64,000 nt of DNA from Firmicutes bacterium HGW-Firmicutes-15 (GCA_002840245.1 PHAA01000016.1:1-64000); one strand, 5' to 3'; positions 52,046 to 61,417 are shown, counted from the first letter of the stretch. Translations and numbers: made by a program. The notes: generated by a model from the sequence alone, not told the origin.

Positions 52046-53113
52046 CTATTCTTTCTCCCTCCAAATGGGCAATTCCAAGCGGAAGGTAACACCTCTGCCA
52101 TTATTATATGAAATATTTCCCCCTAACTTAGAAACAATTGCTTGAACAATGGACAACCCCAGTCCTATACCTTCTCCTCCCTTTCGGGTGCTGAAAAATG
52201 GATTCCAGATATGCTGTCCTACTTCGGGGCTAATGTTAGGCCCGTTGTTGACAATCTCCACGATAATCATTTCCTCATCCTGAATGGTATCACATCGTAT
52301 TGTCTTTTCGCCTTGCTCTAGTTCATCCAAAGCATTTATGGCATTTATTAACAAATGAATAAATATCTCTTCCAAGCGCTGTATTTGCCCCCGAACTCGA
52401 GGAAGACTAGCTGCCAGCTGCAATTCCACTTCAATATTATGACTTGCCAATTGTTCTTTTAAAACCATCAAAACTTCTGATATTACTTCGTTCACATTAC
52501 AAGGATAATAGTCTTCTTCCACTACAGCATTGGCCAGCTTCCTCATATTATTAATAATATCGTTAATACGATTAGCCTGGTTAGAAATATTTAACAAGGT
52601 AGTTAATAACTCCTGAAGCTCCAATTCCCGCCCGGTTTCCTGCCAGTATAGCATGCCATCAGCCAAGACTTTTATAGCATTCAGAGGTTGTGATATTTCG
52701 TGAATTACTCCCGTTGTTATGGTACTCAAGGTCGTCATCTTAATGGCTTCAGTCTCATAATGGACTCGTTGTTCCCTTTCCTGCATATATTTAAGATGTT
52801 CACTTCGCTCAAAAATTACTGCTTCTTCAACCCTGCTTTGTAGTTCCCTATTTATCATGTCTAGAGACATAAATAAAACTATCGAAATGAATAGAACTAA
52901 TAGGGCCACCTCTAACAATCCCATGTTATTTATATCTTTATGGGCACTATAGATGGAAATTAAAATAATAACCATTATAACCATAAACAGAGTCAGCAAA
53001 CACTTCCAAAGACTAATTACTTTGGAAGTGTTGATTTTTGGCCACCTAGATATATACCTAAGTTTCCGTATAATGCTTTCTGAATAATTGTGTTTTCTCC
53101 CTGTTTCTTTCAT
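52046..53113 (-). CDS. Membrane histidine kinase paired with the NtrC-type regulator
   Basis: A 355-residue kinase with two membrane helices (about 32-55 and 65-85), a short coiled coil, a HisKA domain with G-V-I-H-E-I-S-Q-P-L-N-A-I (phospho-His) and an HATPase domain (N-A-I-N-A-L, N-N-G-P-N-I, G-G-E-G-I-G-L-G-L-S). The H-E-I-S-Q-P-L-N form is typical of NtrB/DctB-like kinases that work with sigma-54 activators. There is almost no external domain, so the sensed signal is probably within the membrane or cytoplasm. It is closely similar in its kinase part to the protein at 55064. Confidence 0.9.
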   Translation of the reverse strand: MKETGRKHNYSESIIRKLRYISRWPKINTSKVISLWKCLLTLFMVIMVIILISIYSAHKDINNMGLLEVALLVLFISIVLFMSLDMINRELQSRVEEAVIFERSEHLKYMQEREQRVHYETEAIKMTTLSTITTGVIHEISQPLNAIKVLADGMLYWQETGRELELQELLTTLLNISNQANRINDIINNMRKLANAVVEEDYYPCNVNEVISEVLMVLKEQLASHNIEVELQLAASLPRVRGQIQRLEEIFIHLLINAINALDELEQGEKTIRCDTIQDEEMIIVEIVNNGPNISPEVGQHIWNPFFSTRKGGEGIGLGLSIVQAIVSKLGGNISYNNGRGVTFRLELPIWREKE

Positions 53114-53295
53114 AATAGTTGCCCCATCGCTATCACTAGCAAAAGCATTTATATTGCAGCTTGCATTTAAATCCCATAATCTCTAAATATTTTCAATAAT
53201 AACTTACCATATGCCTAATCATAATTCCAGACTAGCAAAATTTGATTACGGTTGTTTTTCATAGATGCCACTTGAAACGATTTATTTCCAATGGC

Positions 53296-53483
53296 TTATA
53301 AGCCCTACCATAGTAGGACTTATAAGTGTCGATAAAGTCAGGCCGAGCAAAAATGTTCAAGAGCAAGGCATTAGTAAAAGCCCGTGGTTGATGCGTACAT
53401 AGGTACGTTGATTGAACGGGCTTTTGTTAATAACGCTGCTATTGGGCTTTTTTGACGGTCTGAAGCCCTACCTTAGTAGGGCT
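53296..53483. repeat. Three-hairpin array between maoC and kinase
   Basis: Two copies of a palindrome built on AAGCCCTAC / GTAGGGCTT (53296-53325 and 53463-53483) flank a larger hairpin with AAAAGCCCGT / ACGGGCTTTT arms (53376-53385 and 53416-53425) and an inner GCGTAC/GTACGT stem. On the minus strand the first could end maoC transcription. The repetition suggests a structured RNA or repeated element. Confidence 0.6.
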
Positions 53484-53565
53484 TATAAGTATCAAAAAAT
53501 TATAATTTTGGTTAGGAGCAAAAGCGAACTGCGAACCTCTCCTTTTATTACATTTCCTATTAATA

Positions 53566-54006
53566 TTACAATATATCTTCTGTGATTACGTGTTTCCGTG
53601 GTGGTATGGCAATCGCCTCGCCGTCGATTACCATTTCGCCTCTTTGGTTGTGACAGGTGGTTTTAAGTCTCACCCTCCCAGCTGCCATTAATTCTACCAC
53701 CTCAGTCCGAGCTTTTATCGTATCATTTATAAAACACGGTCTGATAAATCTTAAATTTTGAGATTCGTAAATTGTCCCTGAACCGGGCATTTGGTTGCCA
53801 ACCACGTTGGAAATTAGACCCACCAGCAACATACCGTGTACAACCCTAGTTTTAAAATGCCCCCTGCTAGCACGCATTTCATTTACATGTAGCCAACTAA
53901 AATCCCCGGTTATACCTGCATACAGATACACATCCGTTTCGGTAATGGTCTTCTCTACATAGGCCGAATCTCCAATTTTTAGCTCATCAAATATGTTTTC
54001 AATCAT
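53566..54006 (-). CDS. MaoC/PhaJ-like (R)-specific enoyl-CoA hydratase
   Basis: A 146-residue hot-dog fold hydratase. The hydratase 2 motif is intact: Y-A-G-I-T-G-D (D35) then H40 and V-V-H-G-M, the Asp/His catalytic pair. PhaJ-type enzymes convert enoyl-CoA from beta-oxidation to (R)-3-hydroxyacyl-CoA, the monomer for PHA. The neighbour phasin-like gene supports this role, which is otherwise hard to tell from thioesterase-like MaoC proteins. AAGGAGGGGG precedes the ATG. Confidence 0.85.
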   Translation of the reverse strand: MIENIFDELKIGDSAYVEKTITETDVYLYAGITGDFSWLHVNEMRASRGHFKTRVVHGMLLVGLISNVVGNQMPGSGTIYESQNLRFIRPCFINDTIKARTEVVELMAAGRVRLKTTCHNQRGEMVIDGEAIAIPPRKHVITEDIL

Positions 54007-54235
54007 ATACTAACCCCCTCCTTAAAATGCGTCTCAACTAGGGAATCAGTTCATCGCGGAAACTAATTTTATTTCCATATGATTTGAATATTTCAGCCCA
54101 AGAGTTCTCATTTTTAAAATAAAAATCTTTTCAAGGCTTAACTAAATCAGGAACAACAATCTCGTCCTTGGAAAAAATCTTTTTTCGCTACTGCTAAGGA
54201 TCTTTTCAGGTATTTTATAACTTTTAGCTTAAAAT

Positions 54236-54604
54236 CTATTTATTTTCGCTGATTTTCTTGGATAATGCCTCAACCTTTTTATTCAAATCATCAAAAAAAT
54301 TATAAACTGGCATATCAACATTATCGAAGCTAGTGCTAACCGCCTGCTGAACCATTTGCTGCATCTGTTTTTGATTGTTTTTAACCTGTTTCATTAATTC
54401 GTCCATTACCTTGTTGCTTTCCTCGCGAGCAACCCTATTTTGTTCTAAATACTTCTTAGCCATTGTCTCAAGCTGTTCCTGACTCCAAGTTAGACTGCCT
54501 AAACTCAGCTGCCACATATCCCAAAATTTCTCTATCATATTATCGTTCATAGTAAAGGACTTCCGTAGATTCTCCTGAGCCTTAACATTAACTTTCTCTG
54601 TCAT
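54236..54604 (-). CDS. Phasin-like PHA granule-associated protein
   Basis: A 122-residue, largely helical amphipathic protein: a short N-terminus, a W-rich segment (F-W-D-M-W-Q-L-S-L-G-S-L-T-W) and a long coiled coil with Q and K repeats (N-N-Q-K-Q-M-Q-Q-M-V-Q-Q). Phasins coat PHA granules, and small proteins of this type in Firmicutes (phasin, or the PhaR subunit of the synthase) look similar. The ATG at 54604 is 8 bases after GGGAGG; the frame stays open further upstream but crosses the promoter. The gene has its own sigma-54 promoter. Name is inferred from composition and context. Confidence 0.6.
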   Translation of the reverse strand: MTEKVNVKAQENLRKSFTMNDNMIEKFWDMWQLSLGSLTWSQEQLETMAKKYLEQNRVAREESNKVMDELMKQVKNNQKQMQQMVQQAVSTSFDNVDMPVYNFFDDLNKKVEALSKKISENK

Positions 54605-54760
54605 TAATAAATCCTCCCTTTCATTACGTTCGCTCATAAGTTTAAACAATAACAACTTATGCCTACAATATAGAGATATCACCCCTTTCAATAGCCATTC
54701 GCACTTTCGAAATCGATAGTGTAAGTTAACTATTGATATAAGAAGCATAACAATAATATA

Positions 54761-54776
54761 TGCAATATTTATGCCG
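54761..54776 (-). promoter_or_regulatory. Sigma-54 (-24/-12) promoter of the phasin-like gene
   Basis: On the minus strand the sequence CGGCATAAATATTGCA matches the sigma-54 consensus TGGCAC-N5-TTGCA at 9 of 11 consensus positions, with the GG and GC doublets at the required spacing. It would start transcription about 145 bases ahead of the phasin-like ATG. A sigma-54 activator gene lies 3 kb away. Confidence 0.7.
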
Positions 54777-55063
54777 ACATTTATGTGCAAAATTTATTAT
54801 TGAATTAAACGCTGATATACTATGGACAAATCAATATTTCCATCATTTCTACAAAATGGCAAGGAAAATAATGTCTCTAATCCATTTACAAAAACGTTAC
54901 TTTCTCCTACTATTCACCTAATTGTATTACATAATTGTAAAATGTCGTTCTGGATGGTAGTGTTAGAAGATAGTACAGTGGTGTTTACAGAATCCCGACA
55001 ATCCGGAACCCTGAGAAAGATTAATTGGAATTTTATGATTCAAATCATAGTAGTCGTTGGCAT

Positions 55064-56974
55064 CTATTCACCGATCATCACTGGCAGTTCTAATCGAAAC
55101 GTAGCTCCATCCCCATCGTTATTATAACAAACTATATTTCCTCCTATTTTGGAGACAATTGAATTAACAATAGCTAGACCTAGACCCATTCCCTGTCCGC
55201 CCTTCTTGGTAGTAAAAAAAGGTTCCCAAATATGCTTAAGCACTTCCTCACCTATGCCAGGTCCGTTATCTGAGATCTCTAAAATTACCTGCTCCCCTTC
55301 CTGTCTAGTCCGACATATTATTAGCTTAGGGCTTTGATATCGTTCATTTAGTGCATGCATAGCATTAATAAGCAGATTAGCAACAATTTCTTCTAGGCGC
55401 AGTGCTATTCCCCTAACCATACAAAGCTTGTCCTCCAATTCCAATTCCACTCTTATGTCATTGCCGATCAATTCCTGCTGCAGTAATTTAATCGCTCCGC
55501 ATACAGCTTTGTTTAGATCGCACGGATAAAACTCCCCTTCTTCAGCAGCATTGGCTAAATCTCTCATATGCATGATGATATCATTAATACGCTCAGCCTG
55601 AGTAGAAATGTGTTGTACAGCCGTCCGTATTTCCCCTGAATCTATTTCCCCTACGGTTTCATACCAGAATAACATTCCATCTGCCAGTATTTTTATCGCA
55701 TTTAAAGGCTGGGATATTTCGTGCACTACCCCTGCTGACATAACGCTCAAGGTCGTCATCTTTATAGCCTGTTCTTCATATTGAAGACGTTTTTTTCTCT
55801 CCTCCTGAAACTTAATCTTTTCACTAATATCTATAACAACCGCCATAACTCTATTTGATTCAGTACCCGGCATAATATTAAACCGAATAAGTACAGGAAC
55901 TACGCTACCGTTTTTATATCTTACCTCAGTGTGCATAACAGCTGTCCCATCACGAAAAACGATAGCCATTTGTTGCTGTAGAGCCAACTGTGCTTCGTTT
56001 GAATTCCTGGCACTCATTTCACTTAACGTGGATTGCTTCAATTCTTCTAGTGAATATCCGGTTTCCCTACAAGCGGCCGAATTCGCCTCCAGTACACCAA
56101 ATTCATTGGCCTCCACAATTAATATAGCATTGTTCGTCGCTTCAAAGATGGTTTGGTAAATTGACACACTATTAGCAAATAACTGTTCAGCCTTTTTTCT
56201 TGCCGTGATTACCTGAGTTATTCCTATTACTCTTAATGCTTTCCCTTCACTGTCCCAACTAACAACTTTACCACTATCCATTACCCATACCCATTCTCCG
56301 CGCATATTCCTTATTCTGTATTCCGCAGAATAGGACGAAGTCTCTTTTTTCATATGTGAGGAAATAGCTTCATAAACTAATGGCCAGTCTTCGAAGTGTA
56401 TCCGATTTTCCCACTCGCTGATATGACCCTTAATTTCAATCCGCTGATTCCCAGCCTTGTTAATATTACGATTATTATAAACAAGTTCTCCCGTTGAAAC
56501 GTACCAATCCCACATGTCTGCCCTAGCTCCCCACAACGCTAGTTTCAGACGTTCTTGACTAGATGAGAGTTCAGCATTAATATTCATTAAATTGTGCTGT
56601 GATTTTTCTAGCTCTCCTGCCAATGATTCAACTTCTTCGTAACTGCTCTGCAAATCCTGATAGGCATTCTGAAATATATCCTTGTGCTTTTCGATCTCCT
56701 CTTGAGCCAACCTACGCTCTTCCAATTCACTAGCCAGTGCTCGGACATGTTTTCGCAACTGCTTTTGTAGTGAGAGGTTCCATAACATAATAAGTGTTAA
56801 TACTACTCCCATTATAGCAATAGCTATTTTTACATTTTTCCATAAGTATATTAGTAGTGATACTAAAATAGCGTTTCTCATTAAAGTAGCGGCTATCACC
56901 AAAAATAGAAGTAATACTGCCGTTATAGTTATAATATAATATAAACTATGCTTACTATCGGTTCTCTTAAACAT
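55064..56974 (-). CDS. PAS histidine kinase, paralogue of the NtrB-like kinase
   Basis: A 636-residue kinase. Two hydrophobic segments (about 12-30 and 38-66) give a membrane anchor, a long coiled coil follows (70-145), then two PAS domains with PAC motifs (about 150-270 and 275-395), and a HisKA/HATPase end with G-V-V-H-E-I-S-Q-P-L-N-A-I-K-I. From that motif to the end it is about two thirds identical by eye to the kinase at 52046, so the two arose by duplication. It may signal to the same sigma-54 activator. GAGGAGGGC precedes the ATG. Confidence 0.9.
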   Translation of the reverse strand: MFKRTDSKHSLYYIITITAVLLLFLVIAATLMRNAILVSLLIYLWKNVKIAIAIMGVVLTLIMLWNLSLQKQLRKHVRALASELEERRLAQEEIEKHKDIFQNAYQDLQSSYEEVESLAGELEKSQHNLMNINAELSSSQERLKLALWGARADMWDWYVSTGELVYNNRNINKAGNQRIEIKGHISEWENRIHFEDWPLVYEAISSHMKKETSSYSAEYRIRNMRGEWVWVMDSGKVVSWDSEGKALRVIGITQVITARKKAEQLFANSVSIYQTIFEATNNAILIVEANEFGVLEANSAACRETGYSLEELKQSTLSEMSARNSNEAQLALQQQMAIVFRDGTAVMHTEVRYKNGSVVPVLIRFNIMPGTESNRVMAVVIDISEKIKFQEERKKRLQYEEQAIKMTTLSVMSAGVVHEISQPLNAIKILADGMLFWYETVGEIDSGEIRTAVQHISTQAERINDIIMHMRDLANAAEEGEFYPCDLNKAVCGAIKLLQQELIGNDIRVELELEDKLCMVRGIALRLEEIVANLLINAMHALNERYQSPKLIICRTRQEGEQVILEISDNGPGIGEEVLKHIWEPFFTTKKGGQGMGLGLAIVNSIVSKIGGNIVCYNNDGDGATFRLELPVMIGE

Positions 56975-57281
56975 CCAGCCCTCCTCAACACGATATGGTT
57001 AGACCGGATAGGCCAGCTTCATCTACAATATTTATGGTCGTTAGAATAATACTTTCTTTGCGCGATATATAAGTTTTTTTCATTAAACCTCCATATTGTT
57101 AACGCTCACACACTTTTCAATGTATGAAATATGGGGAATATTGTCAAGTCCCTATTTTCTTATGGTAATTTACCGGGAATATCCAATTATTATCTAATCC
57201 AAATTATTTACTTACATAGTTAGTTTTGGGGCCGTCAACTGCGAAAGTTGAGGGGCAAATCAAAATTTAAGCAAAAAATGA

Positions 57282-57312
57282 AAATGCCGAAGGTCTTAAA
57301 CCTGCGGCATTT
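57282..57312 (-). terminator. Terminator after the YhcN-type lipoprotein gene
   Basis: AAATGCCGCAGGT / ACCTTCGGCATTT arms with a T-rich tail on the minus strand, about 100 bases after the lipoprotein stop. Confidence 0.65.
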
Positions 57313-57325
57313 CCTAGTTTGATAT

Positions 57326-57353
57326 TGGTTCCCGAGACCGGGGGCGAACCGAT
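57326..57353 (-). pseudogene. tRNA 3'-end-like fragment (T-arm and acceptor with CCA)
   Basis: On the minus strand 28 bases fold as a tRNA end: T-arm ATCGG-TTCGCCC-CCGGT, then CTCGGGA, A and CCA. The rest of a tRNA cannot be built upstream. A terminator follows directly. This could be a relic of a tRNA or an attachment-site remnant, as at 17.8 kb. Confidence 0.4.
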
Positions 57354-57414
57354 ATTGGGCTGTTACCTAATAGAACTTTATAAAATCATCAAATTAACCC
57401 GTTTTATTAGATTG

Positions 57415-57945
57415 CTATTGGGTCTTAGGGTTCATTTTCAACATGATCATATTCATTTCAGTTTTGAAGCTCGTAATTGGTTTACCCTGAGCAAGCCCTT
57501 GAGCCACGGTTTTGATAGATGCAACTGTTTTCATGTCTGAAGTAACTTTTACGGTATAGCCGGACTCCATTTTCATGACTCTATCCATTACGTTTTTCTC
57601 AATTGCGGTCGATTTCGCTTTATCCATATTGGCATTCAGGTCCAATCCTATATAGATGACATTGTCTGCAACTACGGCAACCGCCTTATTAACCTCCATA
57701 ACCTTACTTGCCTCCATGGCTGCTTGGTTAGCTACTTGCATGGCGGAAGGTTGAGCCGGTGTGGTTGCATTGGGAGTAATAGGTGTGGTGGGAGCAGGGA
57801 CAGCAGGCATAGGATCAGTCGGCACCGGTGTGGAAGGAAGGGGTTGCGCCGGTTTCTTAGCCGCACTGGAACAACCTCCAATCATCATGCTGCTGCCGAT
57901 TAATAAAGAAATCACCATAAGTCGAGCGAACTTTGATATTTTCAC
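57415..57945 (-). CDS. YhcN/YlaJ-family sporulation lipoprotein
   Basis: A 176-residue lipoprotein with signal segment and lipobox I-G-G-C (about 23-26), a proline/threonine-rich spacer (34-68), and a C-terminal domain matching the YhcN/YlaJ family of spore formers (V-A-V-V-A-D-N-V-I-Y-I-G-L-D and V-M-K-M-E-S-G-Y-T-V-K-V-T-S-D). These proteins sit in the inner spore membrane or on the forespore and aid germination or outgrowth; the exact role is unknown. AGGAGG precedes the ATG. Confidence 0.78.
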   Translation of the reverse strand: MKISKFARLMVISLLIGSSMMIGGCSSAAKKPAQPLPSTPVPTDPMPAVPAPTTPITPNATTPAQPSAMQVANQAAMEASKVMEVNKAVAVVADNVIYIGLDLNANMDKAKSTAIEKNVMDRVMKMESGYTVKVTSDMKTVASIKTVAQGLAQGKPITSFKTEMNMIMLKMNPKTQ

Positions 57946-58114
57946 GAAACCTACCTCCTATATATTGTTACATTTATTATTTCTAAATCTTTAAAAGCTA
58001 TGCAAAGTGGGATAGCAGAAAGGATGTTGACGATTATCATGATAGTTATTGGATTAGTACTAATAGCCTCCACCACCAGGACACCCTAAGACACTGAAAC
58101 AAAAAGCAGATTGG

Positions 58115-59392
58115 CTATTTAGAAGAGATGAGCGGTTCACATTCATTTGAGAGCCAATTTTCAAGTAGTTGGTGCTTGCTTATCCAAACCAGTTTCGGAT
58201 GTTCTTGAGTGTATTTTTTCATGCGGGCTTTTTTCGGTGAACGGTAGAGCAGTATGATTAGCTTTTGTAATACGCCCACTGAACGAATAAATAGCGTAGT
58301 AGGCATTTCTTGAACTTGGAAACCTAAACGTTTCACTCCTTGATTTATCAAAGTCAATCCAACAAAGACCTTGATACCTTCGTATTCAGGATTACTGGCC
58401 ACATAGCTTGCCAGAACTGGTAATGATCTTCTTACCTGGCGCAGAATATGAATCCCTTTATTACCAATATCTGTTTCCTTATCCTGCAAGCGGATACTGT
58501 CGAGGTGTATTTCTCCTACCAGGTCTCCATTTTGGGCCAGTAATTGCCCAGTCTGCGAATAAAGATTGGGTCCTTTATAACGGTTCCTTGATAAACGAAA
58601 CACATTAGTCGAGCTAATTCGCTCTACCTTGTATAGTATCGCATAAAGCTGTTCCCATTTCGTCCAGATGTTAACAACCAATTTGCGCCACACGGACCAC
58701 TGGGGGAATTCCAATGCCACCAAAGGAAGTTTTTTATCCTCAATAATCTTAACGCAGAGCAGGTCAAGAGCATTGAGAGTGTTTACGGGAGCACCCTTTT
58801 CGCCCCCTGCATCATGTAAGAGAACTATCGAACCTTCCTTCGTATGATTAAGAATTCGCGATATTATCTGTTCCGGATTACGTCGAAACTGCCAATCATG
58901 GCCCTCAGCATTCCATAAAACAGCATGCTTCCGGCGGATTCTTAACCAAAACCAGGTACTTAGATTAAAAGTACCCCAAGGTGGGCGAACCCACTCTACC
59001 ACTTCTCCGGTCAAATTTTCCAGAGTAGCTATGCATTCATCCCAGTCCTTCCATGTCTCCCATGGTGACATGAACCAGGCAAACCGGTGATGTTGTGAAT
59101 GAGCGCCCAGATAGTGTCCCCGAACGCGGATTAGTTTTATTAAATCGGGATAAGTGGCAGCTTTCTCGCCGACTACAAAAAATGTAGCTTTTACCTGATA
59201 TCGGTCTAAAATGTCGAGTATTTGTGGCGTAATATCTGGATCTGGACCATCATCGAACGTAATTGCCACCCCAGGAGTATACTGTCGCTTCCATGTCCCT
59301 GCCCCTAAATAATGCAAGAAGAAATCAGGAATAACAGTATAAATCGCCGCAGCCAAAATTAGTCCAAAGAGTATCATATATCCCCAGCCCAT
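58115..59392 (-). CDS. Polysaccharide deacetylase with C-terminal YkoP-like domain
   Basis: A 425-residue protein. An N-terminal membrane segment (about 4-22) anchors a NodB deacetylase domain (40-230) with I-T-F-D-D-G-P, H-Y-L-G-A-H-S-Q-H-H, V-R-P-P-W-G and L-L-H-D-A-G. The remaining 180 residues match the YkoP-type domain that often accompanies it. In Bacillus a ykoN (glycosyltransferase)-ykoP pair is similarly arranged. Here the GT28 gene lies just upstream, so the pair probably acts on an envelope glycolipid or glycan. GGAGGAAATT precedes the ATG. Confidence 0.82.
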   Translation of the reverse strand: MGWGYMILFGLILAAAIYTVIPDFFLHYLGAGTWKRQYTPGVAITFDDGPDPDITPQILDILDRYQVKATFFVVGEKAATYPDLIKLIRVRGHYLGAHSQHHRFAWFMSPWETWKDWDECIATLENLTGEVVEWVRPPWGTFNLSTWFWLRIRRKHAVLWNAEGHDWQFRRNPEQIISRILNHTKEGSIVLLHDAGGEKGAPVNTLNALDLLCVKIIEDKKLPLVALEFPQWSVWRKLVVNIWTKWEQLYAILYKVERISSTNVFRLSRNRYKGPNLYSQTGQLLAQNGDLVGEIHLDSIRLQDKETDIGNKGIHILRQVRRSLPVLASYVASNPEYEGIKVFVGLTLINQGVKRLGFQVQEMPTTLFIRSVGVLQKLIILLYRSPKKARMKKYTQEHPKLVWISKHQLLENWLSNECEPLISSK

Positions 59393-59472
59393 TCAAATTT
59401 CCTCCTATAGGCTTTTCTCAGTTTTCTTTAATAAACTTATCTATACCAAGGACAAATAAAGGAGCCACTAAA

Positions 59473-60624
59473 TCACCTGACTTGTACACTATTTGTTGAT
59501 TCTTCCACCAACTCCAACATGTGTTGCACTGCCCGATCCGCTGCGTGTCCAGGTAATGCATTAGCTGCTGCATGCCGCATAGATTCCATTTTTTCCGGGT
59601 GCTCTAATAGGGAGAGTAAAATCCTCTCTAATTCTGTTCGAGTATTGGCAGTTCTCCCGGCTCCAATTCGCTCCAGAAATGCAGCATTTTCCTGCTCTTG
59701 GCCGGGAATTGGCTTATAGATAATTATGGGTAATCGTTTGGTCAATGCTTCTGAAACCGTTAAGCCTCCGGCCTTGGTAATTACTATATCGGCTGCGCTC
59801 ATTAACTCATCTACATTCCTTACATATCCATACCGTACCATGGGATTACGTGCGTTATCAATTACATCATCCAGAGATTTATACAGATGTTTATCTTGCC
59901 CGCAAACCACAATTGATTGCGAAGGGATTAACGTACCTGCCAGAGTTTTACATAACTCCCTCAATTCACTTAATACTCCATAGGCCCCTCCCATAATCAA
60001 ACACGTGGGGAGGTTGGGCAGTAATCCTAAGTTAGCCATGATCTGAGACCGATCTAAATCACATTCAAACTTAGGACTTACCGGAATCCCGGTTACTTTG
60101 ATGCTTGCCGCGTTTATACCCATGGAAACAAAACTATTATAGATATCAGTAGAACCTACAATATACAAGTCCACACCTGAATGGATCCACTGGTTATGAA
60201 CCGTATAGTCTGTTATTACTACCACCAGAGGTATATTCACTATTTTTTTCACCTTTAATCGGGCTATTACGCCGGCTACGGTAGGATAAGTACATATAAT
60301 TAGCTCAGGTTGAAATGAATGTATATATTCTAAATATTTGCTATGGCCCGTATTATTTAAGAAACGCTGCAATATAGAATCTGATGAAATTCTAGCCGTA
60401 CCGTAGTATAACCTCCCCCAGATTTTAGGAGTGCGTTTTATCATTCCAATATAGAAATCCGTTAATATAGCATTGAAATTTTTACTTAGTATTGCCCAAC
60501 AATCTAGATGTTTAACTTCAGCAGAAGGATTGATTTTGCGAATTGATTCGATTAGTGCCTCAGCCGCCCGAACATGCCCTGCACCGAAAGTAGCAGAGAA
60601 AATCAATACCCGCAGGTTCTTCAT
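59473..60624 (-). CDS. GT28-family glycosyltransferase (MGDG synthase/UgtP-like)
   Basis: A 383-residue enzyme of the MurG/UgtP superfamily. N-terminal F-G-A-G-H-V-R-A-A-E-A is the MGDG-synthase-type lipid-binding loop, and the C-terminal G-G-A-Y-G-V-L and K-A-G-G-L-T-V-S-E-A contact the UDP-sugar. It transfers a sugar from UDP-hexose to diacylglycerol or a related lipid to make membrane glycolipid; donor and acceptor are inferred. AGGAGC-type ribosome site ahead of the ATG. The deacetylase gene follows after 80 bases. Confidence 0.85.
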   Translation of the reverse strand: MKNLRVLIFSATFGAGHVRAAEALIESIRKINPSAEVKHLDCWAILSKNFNAILTDFYIGMIKRTPKIWGRLYYGTARISSDSILQRFLNNTGHSKYLEYIHSFQPELIICTYPTVAGVIARLKVKKIVNIPLVVVITDYTVHNQWIHSGVDLYIVGSTDIYNSFVSMGINAASIKVTGIPVSPKFECDLDRSQIMANLGLLPNLPTCLIMGGAYGVLSELRELCKTLAGTLIPSQSIVVCGQDKHLYKSLDDVIDNARNPMVRYGYVRNVDELMSAADIVITKAGGLTVSEALTKRLPIIIYKPIPGQEQENAAFLERIGAGRTANTRTELERILLSLLEHPEKMESMRHAAANALPGHAADRAVQHMLELVEESTNSVQVR

Positions 60625-60709
60625 AAACCACGCTCCTTTTACACTTAACCATGTTTTATTTCAGCAATTCGATTTAACATCATTTATTTACAAAATGCAA
60701 AACAGCTGA

Positions 60710-61417
60710 TTATACAAAATCCATAGCTATCTTAAGGAAGTAATGAAAGAAACCCGCTGTAGTGCGCTGAGTAAGCGGGAGCATATTCGCTGTCGCTAGA
60801 TGATAGCCCCTGACCGAGCTATCTTTTACCAGCGAAAATAAATCGAAGGATGCCCGTGCATTGGCCACGACCCACTCTCCAGCATTTTCCATATTATCAT
60901 TATATAAACCACCTGCAAAGACCACATAGTCTTCCACATGCTTTTCAGCCCATCTCTCATAACTATGATGTCCTGCTAAGATTACATTTCTGGAGTGATA
61001 AGGTACACACAGATCCTGAACCAAATGAACGGCGGCACCAAGGCAGAAAAAAGCCTTTTCAAAATGAAGCTGCTTCAGACAGGTTCTGGCCAGCGCGAAA
61101 TACCGGGTGCATTCCTCTGCAGCAGTAGGCCAGCCACGAAACCCTAGGCCTGTAACTGGATTGTAATAGTGGCAAACATTTTTCCAACCTTTATCGGCCC
61201 AAGTAGCTCCGTCATTAATCTGTTCCAAGTATTTGGATAGTAATTTTCCTTCCTTAAGCCAACCGTCATTTATAAGGATTTCGATCGCTGCCTGGTTGCA
61301 ACAGCTATGCACTACTTCAATCTGGTGGTCAACCAATTTTTGAAATGGACTAGTAGTGGCCAGTATTATTTTTGCAGTCGTCATATAAGACGCTGTTGTA
61401 ACTTCAGCAAAATTCAC
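60710..61417 (-). CDS. Zinc-dependent phospholipase C/nuclease-fold protein
   Basis: A 235-residue protein of the bacterial zinc phospholipase C family. The H-L-V-Q-D-L-C-V-P-Y-H and G-H-H-S-Y-E-R-W motifs supply trinuclear zinc ligands, with further H/D residues (D-H-Q, V-H-S) near the N-terminus. The usual N-terminal tryptophan and a signal peptide are not evident, so it may be cytosolic or start further upstream. A GTG at 61417 has GGGGGAGG upstream at good spacing. Substrate is likely a phospholipid; it fits with the lipid-related neighbours. Confidence 0.75.
   Translation of the reverse strand: MNFAEVTTASYMTTAKIILATTSPFQKLVDHQIEVVHSCCNQAAIEILINDGWLKEGKLLSKYLEQINDGATWADKGWKNVCHYYNPVTGLGFRGWPTAAEECTRYFALARTCLKQLHFEKAFFCLGAAVHLVQDLCVPYHSRNVILAGHHSYERWAEKHVEDYVVFAGGLYNDNMENAGEWVVANARASFDLFSLVKDSSVRGYHLATANMLPLTQRTTAGFFHYFLKIAMDFV

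Noticed and set aside
53114-53200. Second sigma-54 promoter ahead of the sensor-less kinase
   Set aside because: TGCATTTAAATCCC on the plus strand resembles a reversed -24/-12 box, but the spacing of the two doublets is one base short.
54822-55127. Plus-strand ORF of 101 codons
   Set aside because: It has no ribosome site, overlaps the 3' end of the histidine kinase on the other strand and spans the AT-rich promoter side of the phasin-like gene; composition is not protein-like.
58024-58089. Hydrophobic 21-codon plus-strand ORF that could be a type I toxin peptide
   Set aside because: AGG abuts the ATG with no proper spacing and no antisense RNA promoter or hairpin is evident; hydrophobic micro-ORFs are frequent by chance in AT-rich DNA.
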